Shown in pieces: positions 53,802 to 62,497 of a DNA stretch of 64,000 bases. The stretch is from Candidatus Avimuribaculum pullicola. GTDB lineage: Bacteria > Bacteroidota > Bacteroidia > Bacteroidales > Muribaculaceae. Positions within the stretch are counted from its first letter, which is position 1. Each line of letters opens with the position of its first letter. The stretch lies in NCBI GenBank assembly GCA_018716295.1, contig DVKC01000014.1, positions 1 through 64,000 of the forward strand. Direction: 5' to 3'. The position numbers and the translations under genes are program-made. The notes beneath the pieces were generated by a model, which saw only the letters and a program-made list of their open reading frames with translations, had not been told where the DNA came from and did not search any database.

Positions 53802-54281
53802 GGCTCATTAGGGTGTTTTTAGCAGGAGCAAAGCGGTGCGTGAAGAAAACGCCCTAATGTGCTATGGCTTTTTGTTCCCAAAAGCCTGCGGCTGTGTCGG
53901 CGGCTTTCGGATGCTGTTCTCTTTTCGCCTGTAACATCGGCTTTCCCCTGTCGGTCGGCAGGATGGAAGTCCGTCCGACCGACCTGCGGACGGCGGTGTT
54001 TCCCACTGTTACTTTCCCAGCGGACTTGTTGAGGGGTGAAAAAGCGTTGAACTGTTGAATTTGATATATAACATCTTGATATATTGCAAAATACACTCTA
54101 AACAATCTCTCAACAAAAGCGTACTGCCCAACAAACGGATGCGAAAAGAAAAATGAGGTCGGAGTGATATGCCGTTGCTTCTTCTTTTCATCAGCCGTTG
54201 TGTGTTGTCGGCGGTCTGTTGAGGTTGCATATTCTTATATACCAATACTTTATTACCCTTATTCAACAATTCAACAGAATA

Positions 54282-55469
54282 TCAAAGCTTTTCCAGCAGT
54301 CCTTTCGTGACGGTGTAATACCTGCCCACACTTCTTCGGGTCTGATAACGGTCATTGCCGCCGTATTGGTAGGCGGTGTAGGTAAGACCGTTGGGTGCGG
54401 GTGTCAGCTTCCAGCACTCCTGCACTACTTTCCGCACCTGCGATTTCTCCACCTTGACTTGTGAGCAGACCAGTAACGGGATGATGTCATTGAGGCAAAA
54501 AGAAACAGACTCCACATTCATCTTTGCCATGATGTCAAGCAGCAGTTCTGCCATTTCTATCTCCAGCCTATTACGGTTGCTTCGGATTATCTTCCGCAGG
54601 GCTTCCGCCTCCAGCAGCTTCGGGTTGAACCACATGCGGCTCTCCTTCCCGGTGGATAGCTGCCTGTGTTGCAGGAAATGCAGGAAAGCGGGTATTTCCG
54701 CTTTCAGTTTTTGCAGGAAGTCGGTATCGTCACTCTTGAGCGGCACAATCTTCCGCACCCAATAGCGTGTCTCCCCTGCGTCGATGATGACGGGCAGGTG
54801 CTCGTTGTTGGAACACAACACGAACTTGGCGAAGAAGCCTATCTCGTCACGGTCTTTGCCTTTCGCCTCCACCTTGTAGGAAAGCGTTGTGCTGAGGTTC
54901 TTCAACCTTTCGCTGTCCTCTCGGCGGTTGAGCAGCACCTCGTCCACCATGATGAGCAGCTTGCCTGCCCAGTCGGAGTTGAACTGGCTGCGGAAGTCCT
55001 CGTTGGTGTTGAATGTCACGTTGTTCTGGAAAATGGCTTTCAGGAAGTTCAGGAACGTGCTTTTTCCCGTGTTCCTCTCTTCGGACACGAGCAACAGGAT
55101 GGGCAGCTTCTGAATAGGATAGAGGTAGAGCAGTTGCAGGTAGTCCATGCCCAACCCGTACTGTTCGCCGAAGATGTGTTCCACCAACGAGCGGATGCAG
55201 GGGAAATCCCCCTCCTGCGGTCGGTGGCTTATCGGTTCGTAGAGGTTGAGGAACTTGCCGACTACGGGCTTGTAGCCTACATGGTCGGGTACGGTGCAGA
55301 AACCGTCATACTTGGGGATGCCCGCTATGTAGTCCTTGCCGTAGTCCTGCCGCAAGGTCTCGGAGTTCCATGCGATGCGTTTCCTCACATAACCGCCGTC
55401 AATGCGTGGCTGGTCCACAATCTTGTAGAGCGTGGTGCCTACTCTAATGAATTCTTCTTTTTTCTCCAT
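54282..55469 (-). CDS. DUF5906-type SF3 helicase of the element
   Basis: 395 residues. Walker A is EERNTGKSTFLNFLK, Walker B is LLIMVDEVLL, and the downstream SNNEHLPVIIDAGETRYWV matches the superfamily 3 helicase of plasmid and phage primases (DUF5906). It lacks an N-terminal primase domain, which would need to come from another gene; none is present. The C-terminal 100 residues may bind DNA. Likely acts in replication of the excised element. GC content is higher than the neighbouring operon. Confidence 0.8.
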   Translation of the reverse strand: MEKKEEFIRVGTTLYKIVDQPRIDGGYVRKRIAWNSETLRQDYGKDYIAGIPKYDGFCTVPDHVGYKPVVGKFLNLYEPISHRPQEGDFPCIRSLVEHIFGEQYGLGMDYLQLLYLYPIQKLPILLLVSEERNTGKSTFLNFLKAIFQNNVTFNTNEDFRSQFNSDWAGKLLIMVDEVLLNRREDSERLKNLSTTLSYKVEAKGKDRDEIGFFAKFVLCSNNEHLPVIIDAGETRYWVRKIVPLKSDDTDFLQKLKAEIPAFLHFLQHRQLSTGKESRMWFNPKLLEAEALRKIIRSNRNRLEIEMAELLLDIMAKMNVESVSFCLNDIIPLLVCSQVKVEKSQVRKVVQECWKLTPAPNGLTYTAYQYGGNDRYQTRRSVGRYYTVTKGLLEKL

Positions 55470-55734
55470 GTTTTCAATAAGATTTTAGTGCCGCCAACAT
55501 ATTGTCGGCAAGCGGATTAAACATGGGTGCAAAGCTACGGCAGGACGGCTATAACCTTGATATGTAAAACGATGCAGAACGGCGCAAAAGAACCCGACGG
55601 ATGAGAAAATGCAGCAGGAGCGAAAAGAAAAAGCCCGAAGAGGCAAAACCGCACTTCTTCGGACTGAAAATGTATGGATATGTGACTGCACGGGCGTATT
55701 GATGAATGGATGTATTGACGAATAACCGCACCCA

Positions 55735-56106
55735 TTAACATTTATACGGCTGTCTGCCGCTTAACGAAAGCCACAGCACTTGCCTTTCTTTTCGCAAGCA
55801 CAGCCTTTCTAAAATGGCATTACGCACCATTACCGCATTTGGAGTATTGATACGGAAAGCGAGTGCCACGACCATTAGTAAGGCGTACACATCCGTGAAA
55901 CATCCGTTGGTCTGCTTGATGCGTCTTTCCACCTCGCAAGAGTTCAACACTCCGCTTTTGTACACGGCTCGGATAGCGGCACGGAGTGTCGGGGCGATTA
56001 CGTCGAAAAGTTCCACCAATTCCATTTCGCTCATCCATACGCTGGTGGTATCGGACGGCACGGTAACCCTGCCGCATCCGTCCATCGTGATTGTTGTCCG
56101 TCTCAT
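55735..56106 (-). CDS. Small unknown protein of the element
   Basis: 123 residues. I do not recognise it. MSEMELVELFDVIAPTLRAA and DVYALLMVVALAFRINTPNA are helical; no signal peptide or membrane segment. It lies 11 nt upstream of nothing on its own strand but 12 nt after the integrase gene, so the two probably form one transcript. A DNA-binding accessory or excisionase-like role is only a guess. Confidence 0.6.
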   Translation of the reverse strand: MRRTTITMDGCGRVTVPSDTTSVWMSEMELVELFDVIAPTLRAAIRAVYKSGVLNSCEVERRIKQTNGCFTDVYALLMVVALAFRINTPNAVMVRNAILERLCLRKERQVLWLSLSGRQPYKC

Positions 56107-56117
56107 AGGCTAATCCA

Positions 56118-57326
56118 TTATATGGTGAAACGCTTGTTCACTTTCTTTTCAAAGGCAGAAATATCATTGTCAAGTTTGGTGTTCGTCACTTTCGCATAAA
56201 TCTGTGTGGTGGCTATCTTCGTATGCCCTAAAATTTTGCTTACACTCTCTATCGGCATTCCGTAATTGAGAGCCAAAACAGCGAAGGAGTGGCGGCTGAC
56301 ATGAAATGAAACCCGCTTATCTATTCCGCATTTCTTTGCAACCTCTTTAATGCGTTTGTTTATTGAATTGTACGACATCATGTTGAACAGCCGCTTGTCC
56401 GTTCTGAATGGCTCATATCGCTTGATTATCTGCATTGGAATGTCCATCAGTTTGATTCGGAATGGCACACCCGTTTTCTGGCGTTTCGACACAATCCACT
56501 TGGCGCCGTTCATTTCCACAAGGTTGTCCGTTGTAAGATTCTTGATGTCAATGAATGAGATGCCAGTCCAACACCCGAAGATGAAAAGGTCACGGACAAA
56601 TTCATCGTTGGGCGTATCCAATTTTACGGTACTCATAATCCGTAGTTCCTTTTCCGTCAGATACTCACGTTCTTTATGGTCAGGGTCAACATGGTACAGC
56701 GCAAATGGGTTTCTTGGTATCTTACCGTGATAGTGTGCCGTGGTGACGATGTGTTTCAACGGTGTGGAGTATATCCACACGGATGATTGCGCCAACCCGA
56801 CCTCGTTTCGCAAGTACAGGCAGAAGTCACGGATGAAATCCTCCGTTAATTCATTCATTGCCATATCCACACGTTTGTAATGCTTCTTTATGAACTCTGC
56901 AACGTATTTGCGAACAATGAGATGTTTGTGGTATGTGTTGATAGAGCGGTCTTTGCCAACCCGTTTGGCAAACGCTTCGTTCTCCTTGTCAAAGGCTCGC
57001 AATAATGTTTCATACTCCGTACCGATGCCCTGATAGGCGTTGCGCACCATTTCTGCTGTGACATACGCCTCTCGGTCGGAAAGCCGCTGGTAGTGCTTCG
57101 CTATCTGTGCCTTGATGTTATCAAGCGCGTAGTTCACTGCCACCGCCTCACGGCTCTTGCCTTTCGCACGGTTGCCTTTGGCATCCCACAAATCCTTGGA
57201 GATGCTTTGTTTGCAACTGAACTGCGCCACCGTCCCGTTGATTGTAACCCGTCCCATGATAGGGACAATTCCGTTCTTCTCCTTGCTTCCGTTTACATAG
57301 AAGACGGTCTTGAAAGTACTCCTCAT
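56118..57326 (-). CDS. Tyrosine site-specific integrase
   Basis: 402 residues. The N-terminal arm-binding domain covers about 1-100, a core-binding SAM-like domain 105-210 and the catalytic domain 215-402. Catalytic residues are visible as an Arg-region in FGCWTGISFIDIKNL, the HxxR in HVSRHSFAVLALNYG, and the final LGHTKIATTQIYAKV with the nucleophilic Tyr. This is the Bacteroidota type found in transposons and integrative elements. Its own -7 box lies 22 nt upstream. The target site could not be identified. Confidence 0.93.
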   Translation of the reverse strand: MRSTFKTVFYVNGSKEKNGIVPIMGRVTINGTVAQFSCKQSISKDLWDAKGNRAKGKSREAVAVNYALDNIKAQIAKHYQRLSDREAYVTAEMVRNAYQGIGTEYETLLRAFDKENEAFAKRVGKDRSINTYHKHLIVRKYVAEFIKKHYKRVDMAMNELTEDFIRDFCLYLRNEVGLAQSSVWIYSTPLKHIVTTAHYHGKIPRNPFALYHVDPDHKEREYLTEKELRIMSTVKLDTPNDEFVRDLFIFGCWTGISFIDIKNLTTDNLVEMNGAKWIVSKRQKTGVPFRIKLMDIPMQIIKRYEPFRTDKRLFNMMSYNSINKRIKEVAKKCGIDKRVSFHVSRHSFAVLALNYGMPIESVSKILGHTKIATTQIYAKVTNTKLDNDISAFEKKVNKRFTI

Positions 57327-57347
57327 AATCCTACTTTTGTTTGGTTC

Positions 57348-57355
57348 AAAATTAG
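57348..57355 (-). promoter_or_regulatory. -7 box for the integrase
   Basis: Reads TAATTTTG on the minus strand, 22 nt before the ATG. Confidence 0.6.
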
Positions 57356-57629
57356 TTTACGGAGTTGTAAAGGCAGAATGTAAACCTACGCAGAACGCAG
57401 AAATAGAGACCGTTAGTGTTAAATGTGCATTCGGTGTCGGGTAATGGTTTGGAAGTGCATCTGCTGCTGCAATCTGCCTAAATCCGTTTTCCCGACCTTA
57501 TGCCGTTCTGTGCCACTTAAAGCCAAACTCTCTGACCGTCAGTGAGAATACTCAAATTCGCTTATTTTTGCTCTTTATCCTATTCTTTTCGTAAAAAACG
57601 CAAACGCAAAAATTGGGCAAAGGATGGAA
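57356..57629. other. Right end region of the element
   Basis: No gene between the integrase promoter and the ygiQ stop. It holds a near-perfect palindrome, CTGACCGTCAG (57532-57542), inside TCTCTGACCGTCAGTGAGA. This could be an integrase core or arm site and would place the element end between about 57530 and 57600. No matching direct repeat was found at the left end. Confidence 0.4.
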
Positions 57630-59501
57630 TTACTCGTATTTGTTGCGCTTGTGTGTGCTTCGTTTGCTTGTGGTATTGCTGCCAAAAAGCGATGCGGCGA
57701 TGTCGCGCCTTCCGAGGCGGCATAGCGAGTTGTATATGTCGCGGCGATATTCGGGTTCATACCAAAAGAAGTATTTTCGTTGGGCCAGTTTTTCGTCGCG
57801 TGTGGTTGCCGTGAACACGGGTTCCAATGTGTAGGGGTTGTAACCAGTGTAGTACATTTCGGTCGATACAGTCATTGGTGTTGGCGTGAAGTCTTGTACT
57901 TGTTCAAGATGGAAATTTAGTTTCTTGGTCTTTACTGCCAGTTCAGCCATGTCGATTTCGTGGCAACCGGGGTGTGAAGATATAAAGTATGGGATAAGTT
58001 GCAACCGCAATCCCTCGCGTTCGTTCACGATGTCGAAAATACGCTTGAACTGTTCAAACAGGCTGAATGAAGGTTTGCGCATTAGCCGCAGAACGGAGTC
58101 GGAAGTGTGTTCGGGTGCGACTTTCAGCCGGCCAGATACATGCTTGATGATTAATTCCTCGATGTAGTGGCGGTTGGTTTCATTTATGCGTTTATTGTCG
58201 TTGTTGTGCATCGCCAGGTCGTAACGCACTCCGCTGCCAATGAATGACCTTTTTACACCCGGTAGGGCATCTACGGCATGGTATATGTCAAGCAGTGGCG
58301 CATGGTCATTGTTCAGGTTGGGACATGGTGCAGGGTGCAGGCATGATGGGCGAGTGCATCGGTGGCACTTGTCGGTATCGCGTCCCGACATCATGTACAT
58401 GTTTGCCGAAGGCCCGCCAAGGTCGGAGATATAACCTTTGAAGTCGTCCATTTGTATAACTTGGCGCACTTCACGCATAATTGATTGTTTGCTGCGCGAT
58501 GCGATAAACTTGCCTTGATGAGCCGAGATGGTGCAGAATGCGCACCCGCCAAAACAACCACGGTGCAAATTGACCGAGTGGCGTATCATCTCGTATGCTG
58601 GAATGCGTTTCCCATTGTATCGCGGGTGTGGAAGCCGGGTGTATGGCAAGTCGAATGAAGCGTCAATCTCGGCTGTCGTCATCGGAGGGTAAGCATGGTT
58701 TACTTTTATTGCCACATTGCCTGTTTGTTGCCATATATCACGGCCATTGAAGCGGTTTGATTCCACTTCGATGTGCTTGAAATTCTCGGCATGGCGGCGT
58801 TTGTCGGCAAGAGCCTCTTCGTAACTGAAAAGTGTGATGTGTGTGTCGCTTTCCCGTTCTGCCGGCATCTCTGTAATAGGTCGAACCAGTGCCGTCTGCG
58901 GAATGCAAGTGAGTTGAGCAATGCTTTTTCCCGAGGCTAATGCGTCGGCAATTTCCACAATAGGCTTTTCGCCCATTCCGTACACAAGCAGGTCAACAGG
59001 GCAGTCCATTAATATTGATGGACGCAAACGGTCTTGCCAATAATCATAGTGGGCCAACCGCCGCAGCGAGGCTTCGATGCCACCTGCCACAATTGGCACA
59101 TCGGGGTATAAATGGCGTAAAATTTCGGAATATACAATGGTCGGATAATCAGGACGAAGCCCGGCCCGACCTCCAGGGGAATAGGCATCGTCGCTGCGCC
59201 GTCGCCGGTTGGCGGTGTAGTGGTTCACCATCGAATCCATTGCCCCGGCCGATATTGCAAAGAATAGGCGCGGGCGTCCAAGTTTGCGGAAGTCGCGCAA
59301 GTCGTCTTTCCAGCCAGGTTGTGGCACAATGGCTACTCTGTAGCCATGGGCTTCGAGAATCCGTCCAATGACGGCGGCACCCATAGAAGGGTGGTCGATA
59401 TATGCATCGCCCGAGAACAGTATTACATCTATGTAATCCCAACCGAGATGTTCAATCTCTTTTTTTGAGGTCGGAAGCCATTGGTTTTCTATCTTGTTCA
59501 T
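57630..59501 (-). CDS. ygiQ: YgiQ-family radical SAM protein
   Basis: 623 residues. An N-terminal B12-binding-like fold (about 1-180, with YIDVILFSGDAYIDHPSMGA and PIVAGGIEASLRRLAHYD) is followed by the radical SAM domain with the cluster motif RGCFGGCAFCTISAHQGK. A second Cys group (CHRCTRPSCLHPAPC) is typical. The reaction is not known. Its start overlaps uvrB by 4 nt. The C-terminal tail is basic. Confidence 0.92.
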   Translation of the reverse strand: MNKIENQWLPTSKKEIEHLGWDYIDVILFSGDAYIDHPSMGAAVIGRILEAHGYRVAIVPQPGWKDDLRDFRKLGRPRLFFAISAGAMDSMVNHYTANRRRRSDDAYSPGGRAGLRPDYPTIVYSEILRHLYPDVPIVAGGIEASLRRLAHYDYWQDRLRPSILMDCPVDLLVYGMGEKPIVEIADALASGKSIAQLTCIPQTALVRPITEMPAERESDTHITLFSYEEALADKRRHAENFKHIEVESNRFNGRDIWQQTGNVAIKVNHAYPPMTTAEIDASFDLPYTRLPHPRYNGKRIPAYEMIRHSVNLHRGCFGGCAFCTISAHQGKFIASRSKQSIMREVRQVIQMDDFKGYISDLGGPSANMYMMSGRDTDKCHRCTRPSCLHPAPCPNLNNDHAPLLDIYHAVDALPGVKRSFIGSGVRYDLAMHNNDNKRINETNRHYIEELIIKHVSGRLKVAPEHTSDSVLRLMRKPSFSLFEQFKRIFDIVNEREGLRLQLIPYFISSHPGCHEIDMAELAVKTKKLNFHLEQVQDFTPTPMTVSTEMYYTGYNPYTLEPVFTATTRDEKLAQRKYFFWYEPEYRRDIYNSLCRLGRRDIAASLFGSNTTSKRSTHKRNKYE

Positions 59502-61618
59502 TTCGTAGTATTCTGTTGAGAAAGTCGCGCTTCGATTTCGAGCAACTGGTCGCGTAATTGTGCTGCTTCGATAAAGTCCATTCTTTTTGCTGCGGTCACC
59601 ATGTCGTTGCGCAAGCGGTCGGCAGCACTTTGTAAGTCGTCGCGTGCCATATATTTAACCACAGGGTCGGCAGCGAGTCCGGCGTTTGGCGAAAATTCGG
59701 CTTCGCATTGCCGCATGATTTCATCGGGCAATTGCTGCTTGCCTCGGGTATATTCATATTTCTTGCCTTTGCTGCTTTTGCCGAGTGAATGCTTGTTTTC
59801 GTTATCGATGTCGGCCTCGTCAACCTCTTTCCCGATTATCAGGTTGCGAGCTTTTATGATTGCTTGAGGTGTTATGCCGTGTTCTTCGTTGTATTTTAAT
59901 TGGGCAGAACGCCGTCGCTCGGTTTCATCGATGGTACGTTGCATCGATTCGGTGATTTTGTCGGCATACATGATTACCAGTCCATTTAAGTTTCGGGCGG
60001 CACGTCCCGCCATCTGTGTCAGTGAACGGTGTGAACGCAAGAAACCTTCCTTGTCGGCATCAATTATTGCCATGAGTGAAACTTCGGGCAGGTCGAGTCC
60101 TTCACGAAGCAGGTTTACGCCAATCAGCACGTCAATTTCTCCTGCACGCAGGTCATCGAGGATTTTGATGCGATCCATGGTTTCAACGTCACTGTGCATA
60201 TAAGCACAATTAATGTCAAGCTTGGCAAGGTAAGCAGCCAACTCTTCGGCCATTCGCTTGGTGAGCGTTGACACAAGTGTGCGTTCCTTGGCCTCAATGC
60301 GTTTTTGTATTTCCTCGATAAGGTCGTCGATTTGCCCTTTGGATGGACGCACTGAAATTACAGGGTCGAGCAAACCTGTCGGGCGGATTATTTGCTCGGT
60401 TACCACGCCTTCAGACTTGGCGAGTTCGTAGTCATCGGGTGTTGCGCTTACATATATAGTTTGGTGTGTAAGCGTTTCAAATTCTTCAAACCTTAATGGG
60501 CGGTTGTCGGCTGCCGCTTGTAGGCGGAAACCATAATTTATCAAATTGGCTTTGCGTGATTGGTCGCCGCCATACATTGCACGGATTTGTGGAATAGTCA
60601 CGTGGCTTTCGTCGATGATGGTCAGGAAATCATCGGGGAAGTAGTCGAGTAGGCAGAAAGGCCTTGTGCCAGGTTTGCGTCCATCGAAGTATCGCGAATA
60701 GTTTTCTATCCCACTGCAATAACCCATTTCACGTATCATCTCAATGTCGTAGGATACACGTTCCTGCAAACGTTTTGCCTCGGCTATGCGCCCTTCTTTG
60801 TTGAACATTTCTACTTCGGTGCCTAAGTCGAGTTCTATTTGTGCAAGAGCTTGAGCCATTCGCGTCTTTGAAGTGACGAATATGTTGGCAGGGTAGATGT
60901 TAAACTCTTCTACATTCTCTTGTGGCAACTGTGAAACAGTGTCGAGGATTTGTATGCTTTCAATCTCATTGCCCCAGAAAATCACGCGCACCATGATTTC
61001 TTCGTAAGCAAGAGATACATCTACAGTGTCGCCTTTCACCCGGAATGTGCCACGCTCGGGCGTAACTTCGTTGCGGGAATAGAGCGATGCAACCAGTGTG
61101 CGCAGAAACTCGTCGCGACCGATGTTCATGCCGCAAGCGATATGTATCATGTTTTGACCAAACTCATCGGGGTTGCCCATGCCATACAGGCAAGATACAG
61201 ATGAAACGACAACGATATCGCGCCGCTCCGATAATAGTGCCGTAGTGGTGGCAAGGCGTAAACGGTCGATTTCATCATTTATCATTAAGTCTTTTTCGAT
61301 ATATTTGTCCGATGAAGGGATATATGCTTCGGGTTGATAGTAGTCGTAATACGACACGAAATAATGCACTGAATTTTCGGGGAAAAATGTCTTGAACTCC
61401 GAGTATAGTTGTGCAGCGAGTGTCTTGTTGTGTGATAATACAAGTGTGGGACGTTGCACATTGGCAATCACGTTGGCCATTGTGAAAGTCTTGCCCGAAC
61501 CAGTAACACCGAGCAATACTTGGTAGGGCGTACCATTGTTGACACCTTCCGAGAGTTCTCGAATGGCATTTGGTTGGTCGCCGGTTGGCTTGTAATTTGA
61601 ATGTAATTTAAACTCCAT
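59498..61618 (-). CDS. uvrB: Excinuclease ABC subunit B
   Basis: 706 residues. Walker A is LLGVTGSGKTFTMANV; the beta-hairpin region YYDYYQPEAYIPSSDKYIEK inserts into DNA; helicase motifs IIDESHVTIPQ and GRAARN are present, and the C-terminal UVR domain (MDFIEAAQLRDQLLEIEARL) binds UvrC. It verifies DNA damage handed over by UvrA. ygiQ is translated from the same transcript; a -7 box lies about 50 nt upstream. Confidence 0.97.
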   Translation of the reverse strand: MEFKLHSNYKPTGDQPNAIRELSEGVNNGTPYQVLLGVTGSGKTFTMANVIANVQRPTLVLSHNKTLAAQLYSEFKTFFPENSVHYFVSYYDYYQPEAYIPSSDKYIEKDLMINDEIDRLRLATTTALLSERRDIVVVSSVSCLYGMGNPDEFGQNMIHIACGMNIGRDEFLRTLVASLYSRNEVTPERGTFRVKGDTVDVSLAYEEIMVRVIFWGNEIESIQILDTVSQLPQENVEEFNIYPANIFVTSKTRMAQALAQIELDLGTEVEMFNKEGRIAEAKRLQERVSYDIEMIREMGYCSGIENYSRYFDGRKPGTRPFCLLDYFPDDFLTIIDESHVTIPQIRAMYGGDQSRKANLINYGFRLQAAADNRPLRFEEFETLTHQTIYVSATPDDYELAKSEGVVTEQIIRPTGLLDPVISVRPSKGQIDDLIEEIQKRIEAKERTLVSTLTKRMAEELAAYLAKLDINCAYMHSDVETMDRIKILDDLRAGEIDVLIGVNLLREGLDLPEVSLMAIIDADKEGFLRSHRSLTQMAGRAARNLNGLVIMYADKITESMQRTIDETERRRSAQLKYNEEHGITPQAIIKARNLIIGKEVDEADIDNENKHSLGKSSKGKKYEYTRGKQQLPDEIMRQCEAEFSPNAGLAADPVVKYMARDDLQSAADRLRNDMVTAAKRMDFIEAAQLRDQLLEIEARLSQQNTTK

Positions 61619-61665
61619 CTGTGATATGTGAAAGCAGGCAGGTGTGCCAACTGTTTACTAAGATA

Positions 61666-61673
61666 CAAAGTTA
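61666..61673 (-). promoter_or_regulatory. -7 box for uvrB-ygiQ
   Basis: Reads TAACTTTG on the minus strand, 48 nt before the uvrB ATG. Confidence 0.5.
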
Positions 61674-61743
61674 GTAAATCCATAACAATTGTAATATGTA
61701 ACATGTGCAAATTTGTCTGCCGTCGGTGGTAAATGCAGGCTTT

Positions 61744-61778
61744 TTTGCTGTGGTTTGGGTAACTTGTGTTACCTTTGT
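61744..61778 (+). promoter_or_regulatory. Promoter for the DUF3109 gene
   Basis: TTTG at 61744-61747, 22 nt, TACCTTTGT at 61770-61778. It lies inside a longer frame, so the ATG at 61815 is preferred. Confidence 0.65.
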
Positions 61779-61814
61779 ACCTATAAACAGATTGATGTGG
61801 ACAAAGACGAAACA

Positions 61815-62402
61815 ATGCTGCAAATAAAAGATACGATAGTCAGCCTCGACATTGTGGAGAGGTTTTTCTTGTGTGACCTTGACGCATGTCTTGGAGAATG
61901 TTGCATAGAGGGCGATGCTGGTGCGCCGATTACTAAAGAAGAGTACAACAAGATCAAGGAAGTTTTGCCGCAAGTGTGGGATTACTTGCTACCACGTGCC
62001 CAAGAAGAAATCAAAGAGAATGGAGTAGGGTATATCGATGAAGAGGGTGACCTGGTGACACAAATCGTAGATGGAAAGAATTGTGTCTTTTCATGTTATG
62101 GTAAAAACGGAATGTGCCTATGTGCTTTTGAAAAGGCGTATAAGGAGGGTCGCATAGACTTTTATAAGCCTATATCGTGCCATTTGTATCCATTGCGATT
62201 GAAAAAATACCCCGATTTCACCGCCATATCATACCACAGGTGGAAGATATGCAAGGCAGCCGAAACGCTTGGCAGGGCAAAAGGTGTAAGATTGTACCAG
62301 TTTTTGCGAGAGCCGCTAATCAGACGGTTTGGCGAGCAATGGTATTCCGAACTTGTGGCTGCTTGCGAGTTGTATATCAAGGAATATTTGGGTAAAATTT
62401 AG
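61815..62402 (+). CDS. DUF3109-family cysteine-rich protein
   Basis: 195 residues. Several cysteines lie in a YkgJ-like order: CDLDACLGECCIEGDAGAP, then CVFSCYGKNGMCLCAFEKAY, SCHLYPLR and ICKAAE, which may bind an iron-sulfur cluster or zinc. Function unknown; widespread in Bacteroidota. Single gene, with its own promoter and no operon partner. Confidence 0.85.
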   Translation: MLQIKDTIVSLDIVERFFLCDLDACLGECCIEGDAGAPITKEEYNKIKEVLPQVWDYLLPRAQEEIKENGVGYIDEEGDLVTQIVDGKNCVFSCYGKNGMCLCAFEKAYKEGRIDFYKPISCHLYPLRLKKYPDFTAISYHRWKICKAAETLGRAKGVRLYQFLREPLIRRFGEQWYSELVAACELYIKEYLGKI

Positions 62403-62427
62403 TTGGGTTCATAGATTTTCCGTATAT

Positions 62428-62463
62428 TTTGCAGTAAGGTGACGGAATAAGCATTAACTTTGT
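62428..62463 (+). promoter_or_regulatory. Promoter for gpmI
   Basis: TTTG at 62428-62431, 23 nt, TAACTTTGT at 62455-62463. It lies 35 nt before the ATG at 62498. Confidence 0.6.
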
Positions 62464-62497
62464 AATCACGAAAACATCATATAAAACTATTATAATT

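Larger units (their letters stand above)
53607..54281. other. Non-coding region of the element with palindromes
   Basis: 675 nt without a credible gene; the small frames on both strands (83 and 64 codons) have no recognisable product. It contains two strong inverted repeats listed separately. The GC content rises from left to right. It may be a remnant of a mobilisation region, or an origin of transfer; no relaxase is present to support either. Confidence 0.4.
51100..57600. mobile_element. Integrated element carrying a caspase-like module
   Basis: Approximate limits lie between the hisIE promoter and the end of ygiQ. The right part carries a tyrosine integrase, a small unknown protein and a DUF5906 helicase, a backbone found in Bacteroidota integrative elements; sampled lines there reach nearly 60 percent GC. 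The left part carries a four-gene operon with sampled lines of about 37-42 percent GC. No relaxase or primase gene is present, so it is either minimal or decayed. I could not find a convincing att repeat. Confidence 0.6.

Noticed and set aside
53854-54105. 83-codon frame in the element
   Set aside because: No promoter, no known domain, and it overlaps a similar-sized frame on the other strand.
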